Program-made: the position numbers and the translations under genes
In this document: positions 1 to 8,085 of the stretch, piece by piece
Position numbering within the stretch: position 1 is the stretch's first letter
Layout of the letters: every line of letters begins with the position of its first letter
The notes under the pieces: model-generated
Databases searched by the model: none
Told to the model about the DNA's origin: nothing
The model's input: only the letters and a program-made list of their open reading frames with translations
Assembly (NCBI GenBank): GCA_023091735.1
Contig: JALKBU010001459.1
Location: forward strand, 1 to 10,868
DNA: 10,868 nucleotides
Reading direction: 5' to 3'
From: Trichomonas tenax
Taxonomy: Eukaryota; Parabasalia; Trichomonadida; Trichomonadidae

Positions 1-46
1 TCGTTGATGATAGAGTTGTGGCTCGTCAACAACACTAACCTGGATG

Positions 47-187
47 TATTGGTTAGACAACAAAGATATTTATGACACTTTTTATAAAGGTGACAATTTG
101 CCCGCACAAAAAGTGACAGTTTATTCACGAAAAGTGACTTTAAGGTTTCCCTGTCACTTTTTGGTGTTCACTTTTGTCATAGACTCA
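47..187 (+). repeat. Dispersed repeat, left copy (inverted partner at 10631-10771)
   Basis: This 141-base segment matches the reverse complement of 10631-10771 at roughly 85-90% identity by eye, with about one balanced indel. It contains several copies of an AAAGTGACA/TGTCACTTT word in both orientations. A short reading frame from ATG 44 encodes a peptide (residues LDNKDIYDTFYKGDNLPAQK) resembling that of the right copy. The similarity is equally strong at DNA level, and the frame is not open upstream of base 44, so I treat it as repeat DNA and not as a gene. The repeat could be a transposon end or a degraded transposon gene; the sequence alone does not settle which. Confidence 0.75.
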
Positions 188-189
188 TT

Positions 190-1375
190 TTTTTTGTACA
201 ATTTTCATAAATGTGTTTTAAAACCTCAAATTATGGGTGTTAATCAATAATAAAGAATAGAATACATATAATAGGCATAGAATCTTGGGAAATAAAAAAT
301 ATGCATTTTAAGCCAACATCAAATTTGGATAATTTAAATTACAGACATTATAACATAATTGTATCATTATTTTCACTTAACGACTTAGTTTATGAATATT
401 ATAGACTTAATAGCAAAATTAATTGCTATTCCAAAATGTGAAATTTTAATAATCAGTATTTATCAACAACATTGATAGGATAGCATTTAAATTATAATTA
501 ATACAATTTAATATGGGTGTGATAAAGGGATAACCACTAGAAATAGATGTTATATCTTCCTAAAATTCAATAGTTTACATGATCTAATCCGACATTTTCT
601 CGAGTTTACATGGAAAAAGTGTATGTTACATGTCATATTCATATGTTACATGACAATTTGCCACATAATCCAGTCTTCATCATTTATGAAAATGCTTTTT
701 GATGGCAATGAGACGAAATTTCAAAAATGTATTTCTTCCAAGTCTTAATTAGTGGCGTTCTATAAGAATAATAAATAGATTTAAAGCATGAATAGTCGAT
801 ATGTTACAAAATCAATATTATAAACTGTTTAGTTTATTGGATTTTTCGAAATTCAATATATTCAAAAGCAAAATATGGGTAAAAGTCAACATAAACTTAA
901 AGGGTGTATAGAGCTGTAGTTGTTATTCAATGTTTTTTCAATAAAGTTGGTATTAATGAATAAACTGAAATCCGTTATACTGTCTAAAATGTGTATACCT
1001 CTAATGGAACAACAAAAATGCATAGTGGAACAGGGTGTATTTGATAAAATTAGGTAATGATGAAATTTGTGAAAAACAGATGCGGAAATAAAATTATTGA
1101 GCGTAAGTTTTAAACTGAAAAGAGTCCGAATTTAACCTACATCACCCATATATCAAAAATAACATATTTATATGAAAATCTGTCTTAGTGGTGAAAAGAT
1201 AATATTTTGCGATTTTGAAGTATAATGATGAGTGAAGGAATGGCATTGGCTTACATTTTTAGCATTTGCCAGAAGGGTTTTAGACGCTGAATTTGAGTAA
1301 GATATTAAACCGTGATAATTATTTTCAAAAGCTTTGATATTATCTAGTGAATTGGGTTGAGAAGGTCCGGTGTGC
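190..1375. other. AT-rich spacer, no gene seen
   Basis: About 1.2 kb of strongly AT-rich DNA without a plausible reading frame, tRNA-like B box or long repeat. Homopolymer-rich A/T tracts dominate. I see nothing functional here that I can support. Confidence 0.6.
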
Positions 1376-1380
1376 AGTGA

Positions 1381-1470
1381 ACTTCAGCATACTTCTGCTG
1401 GAGTCCATTTCCAATCTTCTGCAAGATTTTCCTTCGTTCATAATTTTGTCGAGCAAAATTAACGTACGAA
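1381..1470. other. Three consecutive hairpins, possible structured RNA
   Basis: The segment is less AT-rich than its surroundings and contains three back-to-back inverted repeats. Hairpin A is 1381-1389 with 1396-1404: nine pairs including one G-T, loop TACTTC. Hairpin B is 1413-1418 with 1423-1428: six pairs, loop CTGC. Hairpin C has an inner stem 1442-1448 with 1454-1460 (seven pairs, loop TCGAG) and an outer stem 1433-1437 with 1466-1470 (TTCGT with ACGAA). Short hairpins are common by chance in AT-rich DNA, so only the cluster and the nine-pair stem carry weight. I could not match it to a known snRNA, SRP RNA or RNase P RNA. Strand and transcript limits are unknown. Confidence 0.3.
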
Positions 1471-1489
1471 AAAATTTGACGACCCCTCA

Positions 1490-1883
1490 TACTGTATCTA
1501 TGTAAAGCTGTTTTTATTGTTATTTTTGAAAAATATAGTATTTCTATTTCAACATTATATTTAATAAGTGCCTAAAATACAGTATCTAAATATATCCAAA
1601 AAGTTCGATTTAATCAATTTTTGAAAAATTGAAAATATTTTTTCACTGTTATCTTCAATTTTGAATCAATTTTTTATTCCTCAACAAAAATTCTATAATT
1701 TTATATGACCAAAATTGAAAAATATTTTTTGGAGCGTTTTTAATGTGATAAATAGAATAGAATATTGGTATATAATATAAATCTCAATATAGTTTTGATT
1801 AATCTTATGGAAATAATTTTCAAATAAAAATTGAAACATAAAGATATTTAAAATTCATGATATCAATCAATAAAAACAAGAAA
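1490..1883. other. AT-rich 3' flank of the membrane-protein gene
   Basis: About 390 bases of very AT-rich DNA downstream of the minus-strand membrane-protein gene. No gene, repeat or clear terminator is visible. It presumably contains that gene's 3' untranslated region. Confidence 0.5.
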
Positions 1884-3128
1884 TTAAAGGTTGATTTGTG
1901 TTTGTGGCTTCATCTTCGTTATTGTTGGAAGATTCTTCAATAAAGCAAACAAAATAGTTTCAATACCTGGTACAGAGGGTGTAAATAGGAGAAAGGAGAT
2001 AACGCGATATACCAGCCACCACTTTGTTGCGAAAAATTTGATTCTTATCCATTTGAATTTTCTTTCAACACGATGATATGTTTTTGTGAATATAAACTGT
2101 GTTACAAGAGGCCACACGAGAGAAATACAATGATGTGCTGTTAAAACAACGCAAATTATGTTCACAATCTTTCGATCAACTACAACACCAATGATCATAA
2201 TGATGCTTGCAAAGATCGCTGTAACATATTCAGTGACATAAAGCTCGAGGCCTGGATAAATGCACTCGATCGGATTTTTCGGCTTACAGCAAGCAACTAA
2301 ACAGGTTCTGAGCGATATAACTTCAATCATGAACATAATGATGCCACATCCGAGGCAGGCGCAGATTGAGAAAACCCTTCTGCGATATGTAACAGCACAG
2401 ACGTAAGCTAAGAGAGATATGAACACTACATAGTATATGAGACAGGCCAGTGAACCTAAGAACCTGATCTCTCGCAGGACAGCCCAAGCCTGGTTTTCTC
2501 TCGCGAGAAGATAGTCATTGTCGTCGAGGATGATGTTATCAAGGTTCAAATATTTGTCTTCGAGTTTTGCACTATTGAATCTATCAGCTGAATCATCAGA
2601 ATCATCATCAGAGAGGTTAAATTGAACTAGAAGATCGTGATGTCCTGGTTCTGGGCCTTTGTAGAGCTCAATCTGTTCAGACTCAAAGAACTTCATCATC
2701 TCTATCCTAGTGAGAGTGAGTTCTATGATAGGACTCGAAATAACGTATCTTTCAGTCAAATCTGGACTCTCGAAACAAGCCCTTACGTCATCGAGGAAAT
2801 TTCCGTTCTCCTTCTGCTCGTTCGCCAGTCTGATGTTTGCGCGGCACATATCAAACCAAATGCCAGATTGAAGATATAACTCTGCGCATCGCATAATTAG
2901 AGAGATAACATTCTTGGATTCAGGCCGAATGTAATTACCTCTAAACGATCCACGCAGAGTTTGCCTCTCCCCTTCAATCGCTTCGATAGCATAATTTATT
3001 AAAGCAGTCGTTTGGTCGTCGCCTTTGACGTATTGTACAATTTGAGAGGCCATGGTGTGCATTTCGTTGAGGAAAGCAAATTTGCCGAACTCATTCAAAT
3101 CTTTGGGATTTGGCGGAAGTTCAACCAT
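1884..3128 (-). CDS. Multi-pass membrane protein with N-terminal soluble domain, unknown function
   Basis: I do not recognise this 414-residue protein. Residues 1-170 look soluble and mostly helical, without a signal peptide. Residues 173-206 form an Asp/Ser-rich acidic linker. The C-terminal half is hydrophobic, with likely membrane segments near 224-247, 252-272, 298-317 and 321-347 and possibly a fifth around 370-395. The loop between the second and third (about 274-297) is Cys-rich. Basic clusters RRR (249-251) and residues 353-369 suggest cytosolic faces by the positive-inside rule. The ATG at 3126-3128 is the first in frame and lies under 40 bases from a GTGCCAATATT word in an AT-rich upstream region. 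The gene is intronless and ends TAA followed by T, so the stop does not form TAAA. It is in tandem with cdc25 but 583 bases away, so it is probably transcribed independently. The long open frame and protein-like composition make it a real gene; function is open. Confidence 0.85.
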   Translation of the reverse strand: MVELPPNPKDLNEFGKFAFLNEMHTMASQIVQYVKGDDQTTALINYAIEAIEGERQTLRGSFRGNYIRPESKNVISLIMRCAELYLQSGIWFDMCRANIRLANEQKENGNFLDDVRACFESPDLTERYVISSPIIELTLTRIEMMKFFESEQIELYKGPEPGHHDLLVQFNLSDDDSDDSADRFNSAKLEDKYLNLDNIILDDNDYLLARENQAWAVLREIRFLGSLACLIYYVVFISLLAYVCAVTYRRRVFSICACLGCGIIMFMIEVISLRTCLVACCKPKNPIECIYPGLELYVTEYVTAIFASIIMIIGVVVDRKIVNIICVVLTAHHCISLVWPLVTQFIFTKTYHRVERKFKWIRIKFFATKWWLVYRVISFLLFTPSVPGIETILFALLKNLPTITKMKPQTQINL

Positions 3129-3711
3129 TTTTATAAAAATATAAAAATATTGGCACTTTTTAGAACCTATTGTATAAATTTTTTATTGCATACCAGTGTA
3201 AGCTTGGATTTGGCCTTTCCATCACATATAAAAGCGATTTATTCGGGATAATATGGCTTAACATCATTAATTTATTTTATCAAAATATTATATTCAGCAA
3301 TCGATGTTTATTTTTACCACCAATACATTTGCGTCCTTTATAAAAATCTATGCTTATTTGAACTATTTTTAGAAATTGATTTTAAATAATATTTGGTGTT
3401 GATAATTTCATCATCATCAAATAATGATATATGATTATTATATTTCAATACAAGTCATATTACATAATACCACATATAGTGTACCATAATTATCAATAAC
3501 GAAGATAAATCAAAAATTATCAATTTACAATCTCATGAAATTTGAATTGAAATTGACGTGTAAAGTATCGATTTTCAATATATTTGACATGTAAAATAAA
3601 TATTCAAAAGATATTTGTCGAATTATAGTGTCAGATAAATATTAACCTTAAAATCATACACGGCGATTTTCATCAATGGTATTCATTTATAACAAAGAAA
3701 TAATAAACATT
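3129..3711. other. Spacer: upstream region of the membrane-protein gene and 3' flank of cdc25
   Basis: No gene is seen. At 3145-3159 the plus strand reads AAATATTGGCACTTT, one base different from 7966-7980 upstream of rps29, and so may be a shared promoter-proximal word. Around 3578-3605 a TATTTGACATGTAAAA word followed by TAAATATT resembles units of the rps29 upstream repeats (about 7990-8020). Confidence 0.4.
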
Positions 3712-3714
3712 TTA
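3711..3714 (-). terminator. TAAA polyadenylation tetranucleotide overlapping the cdc25 stop
   Basis: On the minus strand the stop codon TAA is followed by A, giving TAAA. In trichomonads a UAAA tetranucleotide at or near the stop serves as polyadenylation signal (established knowledge). The assignment here is by position only. Confidence 0.45.
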
Positions 3715-4512
3715 ATCGAATTTGAGAGCCCCGACAAGCTTCGCACGGAATCTATTCGTTGTCGGCGAGTTTGAATATTTCGCTTGAAAACTCGTCGGCG
3801 ACGTGAATATGTGCTGCGAGTTCGTCTCTCTGATGAGGGGCTTTCTCATACATTTCATCGCGTTTCTAACATTGATGCGAAAGCTTTGCATCGATTTTTG
3901 ACAGGCGCCCTGAAAAACGGGATCGAGCATCGGTCTGTAGCTGCCCTCACACTGATCTGGGAACTGATTGAAAAATTCCCTGTAGCCACCTTCCAAGACG
4001 TAGATATTCGGGTAAAACAGCGATGGATGCCTTGATTTATTGGCAAAGCGGTCCATTTCGCGGAAAACTTGGGCTATTGACGGTCCTCTGTTGTGAGAAA
4101 ACTCACAGTGGAAGACAAATATCGTTCTGGGCTCTGGAGTGTCGATAAACAGTTCCTTGAGCTTTTCTGGGTATGGCATGTTAGAGGCGTTCTTTATATG
4201 GCCACCGTCGAACTCGTAGTCAAATCTGCAATCGATAATATAAAGTTTGTCGTAGAAATCATCGTATTTGCCTAAAAGAAGGTCATTCAAGACAACTGGC
4301 GCAATTCGCGGTATCGGACTTACTAGGTTTAATGTCGGAAGAATGAGATTGCTTGAAACGAGAAATGCAGGGGTCGAGTTTGATGAAACCAAGTTTGTTT
4401 CTTCGTGTTCTTCGTCCCCGGAGTCATCTTCATAGTCAAGGTTGGGGCGAGGAATCCCTGTGAAGTCTATTGACTGTATCTCACAAGACATGCGCCTGAA
4501 TGCGTGACGCAT
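3712..4512 (-). CDS. cdc25: Cdc25-type dual-specificity phosphatase
   Basis: This is predicted to remove inhibitory phosphates from cyclin-dependent kinases and so trigger cell-cycle transitions. The 266-residue protein has a rhodanese-fold Cdc25 domain at about 65-200. It shows the IDCR motif (93-96) with GGHIKNA following (103-109), the active-site loop HCEFSHNRGP with catalytic Cys136 and Arg142 (HC-X5-R), and YVLEGGYREFF (171-181), which matches the conserved YxLxGGYxxFF of Cdc25. The loop differs from the usual HCEFSSERGP, having His-Asn where Ser-Glu is usual. The N-terminal extension is short (about 65 residues, acidic at 27-38), so most of the long regulatory region of animal Cdc25 is absent. 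I took the ATG at 4510-4512; a second in-frame ATG at 4489-4491 would remove only seven residues, and no clear initiator decides between them. An E2F-like site lies upstream at 4593-4600, and the stop codon forms TAAA. Confidence 0.92.
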   Translation of the reverse strand: MRHAFRRMSCEIQSIDFTGIPRPNLDYEDDSGDEEHEETNLVSSNSTPAFLVSSNLILPTLNLVSPIPRIAPVVLNDLLLGKYDDFYDKLYIIDCRFDYEFDGGHIKNASNMPYPEKLKELFIDTPEPRTIFVFHCEFSHNRGPSIAQVFREMDRFANKSRHPSLFYPNIYVLEGGYREFFNQFPDQCEGSYRPMLDPVFQGACQKSMQSFRINVRNAMKCMRKPLIRETNSQHIFTSPTSFQAKYSNSPTTNRFRAKLVGALKFD

Positions 4513-4592
4513 CTCTTCACCCTTTATTTTTCCCTTTGATCAAAAACATTTTTTTGTAAACGTACACAATTTGTGTGAAAAATGATTCGGGA

Positions 4593-4600
4593 GGCGCGAA
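4593..4600 (-). promoter_or_regulatory. E2F-like site upstream of cdc25
   Basis: On the cdc25 strand this reads TTCGCGCC, close to the E2F/DP core TTTSSCGC, 81-88 bases before the ATG at 4512. It is a small GC island in otherwise AT-rich DNA and lies within a short inverted repeat (ATTCG at 4585-4589 with CGAAT at 4597-4601). Its role is an inference from the match and from the known cell-cycle control of cdc25 genes in other eukaryotes. Confidence 0.35.
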
Positions 4601-4699
4601 TATGTACAGACATTAGTCTACATATGATATTTTTAAAAGAATATTTACCCTTTACCAGATATATAATTTTGTAGAAGTGATTTAACCCTCAAATTTGTT

Positions 4700-4726
4700 T
4701 TTAGCGGCCAAAATTGGCAAAATTAG
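4700..4726. repeat. Short diverged repeat, copy 1 (TTTAGCG + CCAAAATTGG)
   Basis: TTTAGCG is followed by GCCAAAATTGGC (4707-4718) and then TTAG. The same arrangement recurs at 5297-5323. The inverted arms GCCAA/TTGGC flank a two-base centre, and the outer pair changes from G...C here to A...T in copy 2, so symmetry is preserved. Confidence 0.45.
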
Positions 4727-5861
4727 CATTACCATTATGCACATGTTATAATAAACCATATTTTAAAAGGTGGATAATGTTAAAAGTTACGTTTTTTCAC
4801 AATTTATTTGACACCGTTTACATTAATAAAATAGTATATCTGATGTTAATTATTTTTCCATCGTTTTTATTTTTGAATACTTTATTTTTATTAATCAATA
4901 ATTTCAGAATATTCATTGGGAGACTATGAGTATAAGTTGTTGTATCACATTAAAAACATGTAATATGTGCGTGCATCTATGTATATTGTCGTCTCCGCAA
5001 TGATTTTGTGTATTTATAAATAAAGATACTGAACAATTATTCAATTAGGAGCTTGTATTATTTGTAATATGTTACTATGTTGTTGGCATGTGATATATTT
5101 ATAATAAATATTGCTATTTACTCAATAATAAGCTGATATTAAATTGTTAATGAAAAATATGAAATGATATTATATATATTTAACATTACATCTTTGTATG
5201 GCATCACATAAGAGTTATATTTGCCCATACATGTTTTATCTGGTTCTGACCCCCAGAGTTGATACACTTTTAAGTGTAGTGACTCCAATTTTAGGATTTA
5301 GCGACCAAAATTGGTGAATTTAGAACGTCATACATATGTGTGATATATACAGATGCCTTTAGTTACCCAACCAAACGGTTAGAGGCACTTTTTGTATCAA
5401 TTTTTTTGACACTTATCGTCTGTATATGACTGAAATTGTGTTATCAATGATATAATAAATTTTTAAAATTGAAATAATTTGTAACGTTTGGATTTATTTT
5501 GAATTTTGCCTTCCATTTTTGGTTATATTCTTGGTCAATCAAGCTTAAGCTATTCATGTGCACTCATAGCCGGGCAGAACTGTCTTCTAATAATACATTT
5601 TTAACTCATAATAGTAAATAAGAAACCATCTATATTTTTAAATATCATTTTATATACTACTGACACATCACTGAATGGAATACAATGATACGTATATACC
5701 ATCTGCTGTCTTTTTGTTGATTTAATTTGTAATTTGTTGCTAAATTGTAAATTGTGGATCAACATAAGCGACAATAGTAATATCCAACCAGATAGTGTGT
5801 ATTCCTATCGTCACTAAAGCATATTGATCATACTGGCAATGTTGTTTGTGGACACTCGAAG
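4727..5861. other. AT-rich spacer, no gene seen
   Basis: Apart from the repeat copy at 5297, this stretch holds only short frames that lack an ATG or have implausible composition. No tRNA, array or long repeat is visible. The nearest genes, cdc25 and the PROPPIN gene, diverge from this spacer, so both promoters lie at its ends. Confidence 0.5.
5297..5323. repeat. Short diverged repeat, copy 2 (TTTAGCG + CCAAAATTGG)
   Basis: This is the second copy of the element at 4700, in the same orientation and about 597 bases away. The symmetric core is ACCAAAATTGGT (5304-5315). Sequence outside about 25 bases is not obviously related. Confidence 0.45.
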
Positions 5862-6212
5862 TCAATACACCTCTAATTTTATTGGGGAAATTAACGAAAA
5901 AATTAATGGAATACGGATTTGAAACATCGAATTTAACAGTTTTTTATTCATTACACAGTGTCCTCGTTCTACTTTTTGCTTCAATATAAATGAAATTTGT
6001 ATTAAGTTTGTATTTTTCCTTAGAGCATTGCACAGGTACATAAATTCAAGTGCAGATGGCATATCTAGATCTATTACGAGAAATTCATTTTTTGAAACCT
6101 GGTGAAATTCTCCACCTTCGATATGATATTTTCCATTATTGTATTCCTTATTTATAGAAAAAACGATGTATATTCTTTGATGCGAATCATTTGGCTGTCT
6201 TAATGTTTGGAG
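5862..6212 (-). pseudogene. Decayed minus-strand reading frame, origin unknown
   Basis: A frame of about 116 codons is open on the minus strand from 6212 to a stop at 5862. Its first ATG is at 6060-6062, leaving about 50 open codons upstream of it without a start. The upstream part is polar and protein-like (for example IEGGEFHQVSKNEFLVIDLD), and the stretch LCNALRKNTNLIQISF resembles a leucine-rich-repeat spacing. After the stop, another frame stays open for about 40 codons, which fits a frameshift remnant. I see no initiator or intact start. It may equally be a chance open frame in AT-rich DNA; a similarity search of the translated frame would decide. Confidence 0.3.
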
Positions 6213-6390
6213 TTAACTTACAAATATCAAGAAACCACCTAAAAAATATTAATGATGCTGTATCTCAAGATAAACAAAAGATAAAAACAATCTGAGAGAG
6301 CAACATTGTCTCGAGATGGCTAGATACCGATAGATTTTAAAAATAGGCTCAATTCTCTTTATTTATTCTCTTTTGCAAATTTTAATGTTG

Positions 6391-6401
6391 AAGTGTCACT
6401 T
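6391..6401 (+). promoter_or_regulatory. Trichomonad-type initiator within a palindrome, PROPPIN gene
   Basis: Bases 6396-6400 read TCACT, matching the trichomonad initiator TCA(+1)Y(T/A), with the predicted start at A6398. That is 13 bases before the ATG at 6411, in the range known for trichomonad leaders. The initiator lies in a perfect 11-base palindrome, AAGTGTCACTT, followed by TTTATAAAA. Confidence 0.6.
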
Positions 6402-6410
6402 TTTATAAAA

Positions 6411-7349
6411 ATGAATGATGATGAAATTAACTCAATAACATTCGATCCATTCACGAGGTATATTGCAGTGTCTATGAAAAACTCTGCTGCGATATATTCC
6501 GTTGAACCTCTTCAAAGAACTTTCAAAAAAGAATTTTTAAATTTTAAAATCGGACATATCACGATCTCACCTGATGGAAACACTATAGTTTTCACTACAA
6601 TTGCAAATTCTGGTGATCAACAGAAACACTCTGTTTACATTTACAGCACGTATTTTGATGAACCAGAAAATCAACTTGATTTTGCAGAACCTATTCAAAG
6701 TATTGTTTTAAGAAAGAACCATATTCTCATTGTGCTTACAAACAGTATTTGCGCTTATGATATTAGAAATAAAGTTATTTATTACGAACAAATCACATCA
6801 CCGAATGCAAATGGTGCTGGAGACATATCCCTGGATGATGAAAATCCAATTATTGCAGTTTGCGGCCTTGTTCCTGGTGCAATAAGGGTTTCATTTATGT
6901 CTGATGAATCACCAATTCTTTTCAATGCACACGAGCATCCAATATCAATGATCAGGTTCTCTAAAGATGCATCACTTCTTGCTACTGCAAGTTGTGAAGG
7001 AACCATTATCCGTGTCTTTGATGCTGTCACCGGAATGCCTCTAAAAGCATTCAGGAGAGGTTCAATGCCAACAAGAATTCTCTCTGCATCATTTTCTCCA
7101 GGAAATTGTTTCTTGGCTGTTTTCAGCGGTAATGGAACTGTTCACATCTTCCAGGCAGATGCAAAGATTGATGATATTAATGATCCACCGCGTGCAATCC
7201 AAAAAGTTTCAATAGGAACTTGTGATTACGCTGATTGCGAATTTAAGACTGATACCATCCTTGGAATGGTTACTTCTACTGGATTTATTTATGAAATTAA
7301 TGCCAAGAAAGGTCAAGTAGTGTCAAAGATATTCATTCTTTCACATTGA
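6411..7349 (+). CDS. PROPPIN (Atg18/WIPI-family) WD40 beta-propeller
   Basis: PROPPINs are phosphoinositide-binding beta-propellers that act on PI3P and PI(3,5)P2 membranes in autophagosome formation and endosome/vacuole dynamics. The hallmark FRRG motif is at residues 214-217. It is preceded by a family-typical blade (HPISMIRFS, then LATASCEGTIIRVFD at 190-204) and followed by SASFSPGNCFLAVFSGNGTVHIF, which matches the blade after FRRG in Atg18 relatives. The 312-residue length is near the minimum for the family, so variable loops are short. I chose the ATG at 6411 because the upstream GTG at 6393 would place the initiator inside the coding region. The gene is intronless and ends in TGA. Which family member it is (Atg18, Atg21, Hsv2 or WIPI type) cannot be read from the sequence. 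Confidence 0.9.
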   Translation: MNDDEINSITFDPFTRYIAVSMKNSAAIYSVEPLQRTFKKEFLNFKIGHITISPDGNTIVFTTIANSGDQQKHSVYIYSTYFDEPENQLDFAEPIQSIVLRKNHILIVLTNSICAYDIRNKVIYYEQITSPNANGAGDISLDDENPIIAVCGLVPGAIRVSFMSDESPILFNAHEHPISMIRFSKDASLLATASCEGTIIRVFDAVTGMPLKAFRRGSMPTRILSASFSPGNCFLAVFSGNGTVHIFQADAKIDDINDPPRAIQKVSIGTCDYADCEFKTDTILGMVTSTGFIYEINAKKGQVVSKIFILSH

Positions 7350-7930
7350 TTACTTAATTTATGTTTTGACACAAATCAAATATATTGTAGTCATTATGAT
7401 GAGATAACTGTTTAATTATTTTAAGATTGTGTTTTTGTTAAATCTCCTTAGAAATGTATCTATTTCATGAATAATGATGCTTCAAATCAATTCTACGATT
7501 TTATTTTCATCAATTGCTGCTATACCCAATTTCTTTTCAAGAATCTTTCAATTCACATCTTCATATTTATGTTTGGATGTCAATAATGAACAAATGTCTA
7601 ACTGGATAATAATCAATATGAGAACGAAGTTTATCATTATTCATTTGGACCATATTTAATTTTTAGTGTCTCTCTTCCTCCTTATTCATATGATATTGTT
7701 CAGAAATCATCAAGAAATTAATAAATAATGTGCACATTAGAGCATATCCAAGAACATAATTAGCATACTTCTTTATCTTTACATATGTAAAAGTTCATTG
7801 AATTTATTCAATTCAATTTTTCTGAGCTTTCAAATGAATAATATTCTATTAGGTATATGTTAATTGAAGGCGCATGAATAAAAGTGGCTGTATATTTTAT
7901 ATTTTTGACATGTGACACATTACAATGTAA
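7350..7930. other. Spacer between the PROPPIN gene and rps29
   Basis: AT-rich DNA. A 61-codon frame at 7474-7659 starts with two ATGs but is hydrophobic and low in complexity, and has no initiator-like site close by, so it is not called. Nothing else is supported. Confidence 0.5.
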
Positions 7931-7933
7931 AAT

Positions 7934-8037
7934 CCACTTTACAACAAAAATGACATTTTACAAATAAATATTGCCACTTTACAAAAATAAATATTTGACA
8001 AGTAAAAAGTCAGAAATATTTGTAAAGAGTGACAAAA
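7934..8037 (+). repeat. Imperfect tandem repeats upstream of rps29
   Basis: Three degenerate units of about 20-24 bases begin near 7934, 7953 and 7974, with consensus CA(C/T)TTTACAA followed by TAAATATT and GCCA or TGACA. A fourth, inverted unit (CAGAAATATTTGTAAAG) lies at 8011-8027. The array ends about 50 bases before the rps29 start, where promoter elements would be expected. The repeat structure is direct observation; a promoter role is inference. Confidence 0.45.
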
Positions 8038-8074
8038 CTGAAAAGAAAAGTGCCACGGCGGCGGTTGTGGTCCC

Positions 8075-8079
8075 CCTTT
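8075..8079 (+). promoter_or_regulatory. CCTTT start-site motif candidate, rps29
   Basis: CCTTT lies 7 bases before the rps29 ATG, at the end of a GC-rich leader (8051-8076) that stands out from the AT-rich flank. In Trichomonas vaginalis a CCTTT motif has been reported to overlap the start of many genes that lack the TCAYW initiator, and none is seen here. Confidence 0.4.
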
Positions 8080-8085
8080 TTTCCG

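Noticed and set aside
3784..4275. Several frames overlapping cdc25 in other phases
   Set aside because: They are shadows of the conserved phosphatase frame and show no domain signal.
4714..4929. 71-codon hydrophobic plus-strand frame
   Set aside because: Begins without ATG inside the short repeat; Phe/Leu/Ile-rich composition is expected from T-rich spacer.
7474..7659. 61-codon plus-strand frame after the PROPPIN gene
   Set aside because: Although it begins with ATG, the composition is that of AT-rich spacer and no domain or initiator supports it.
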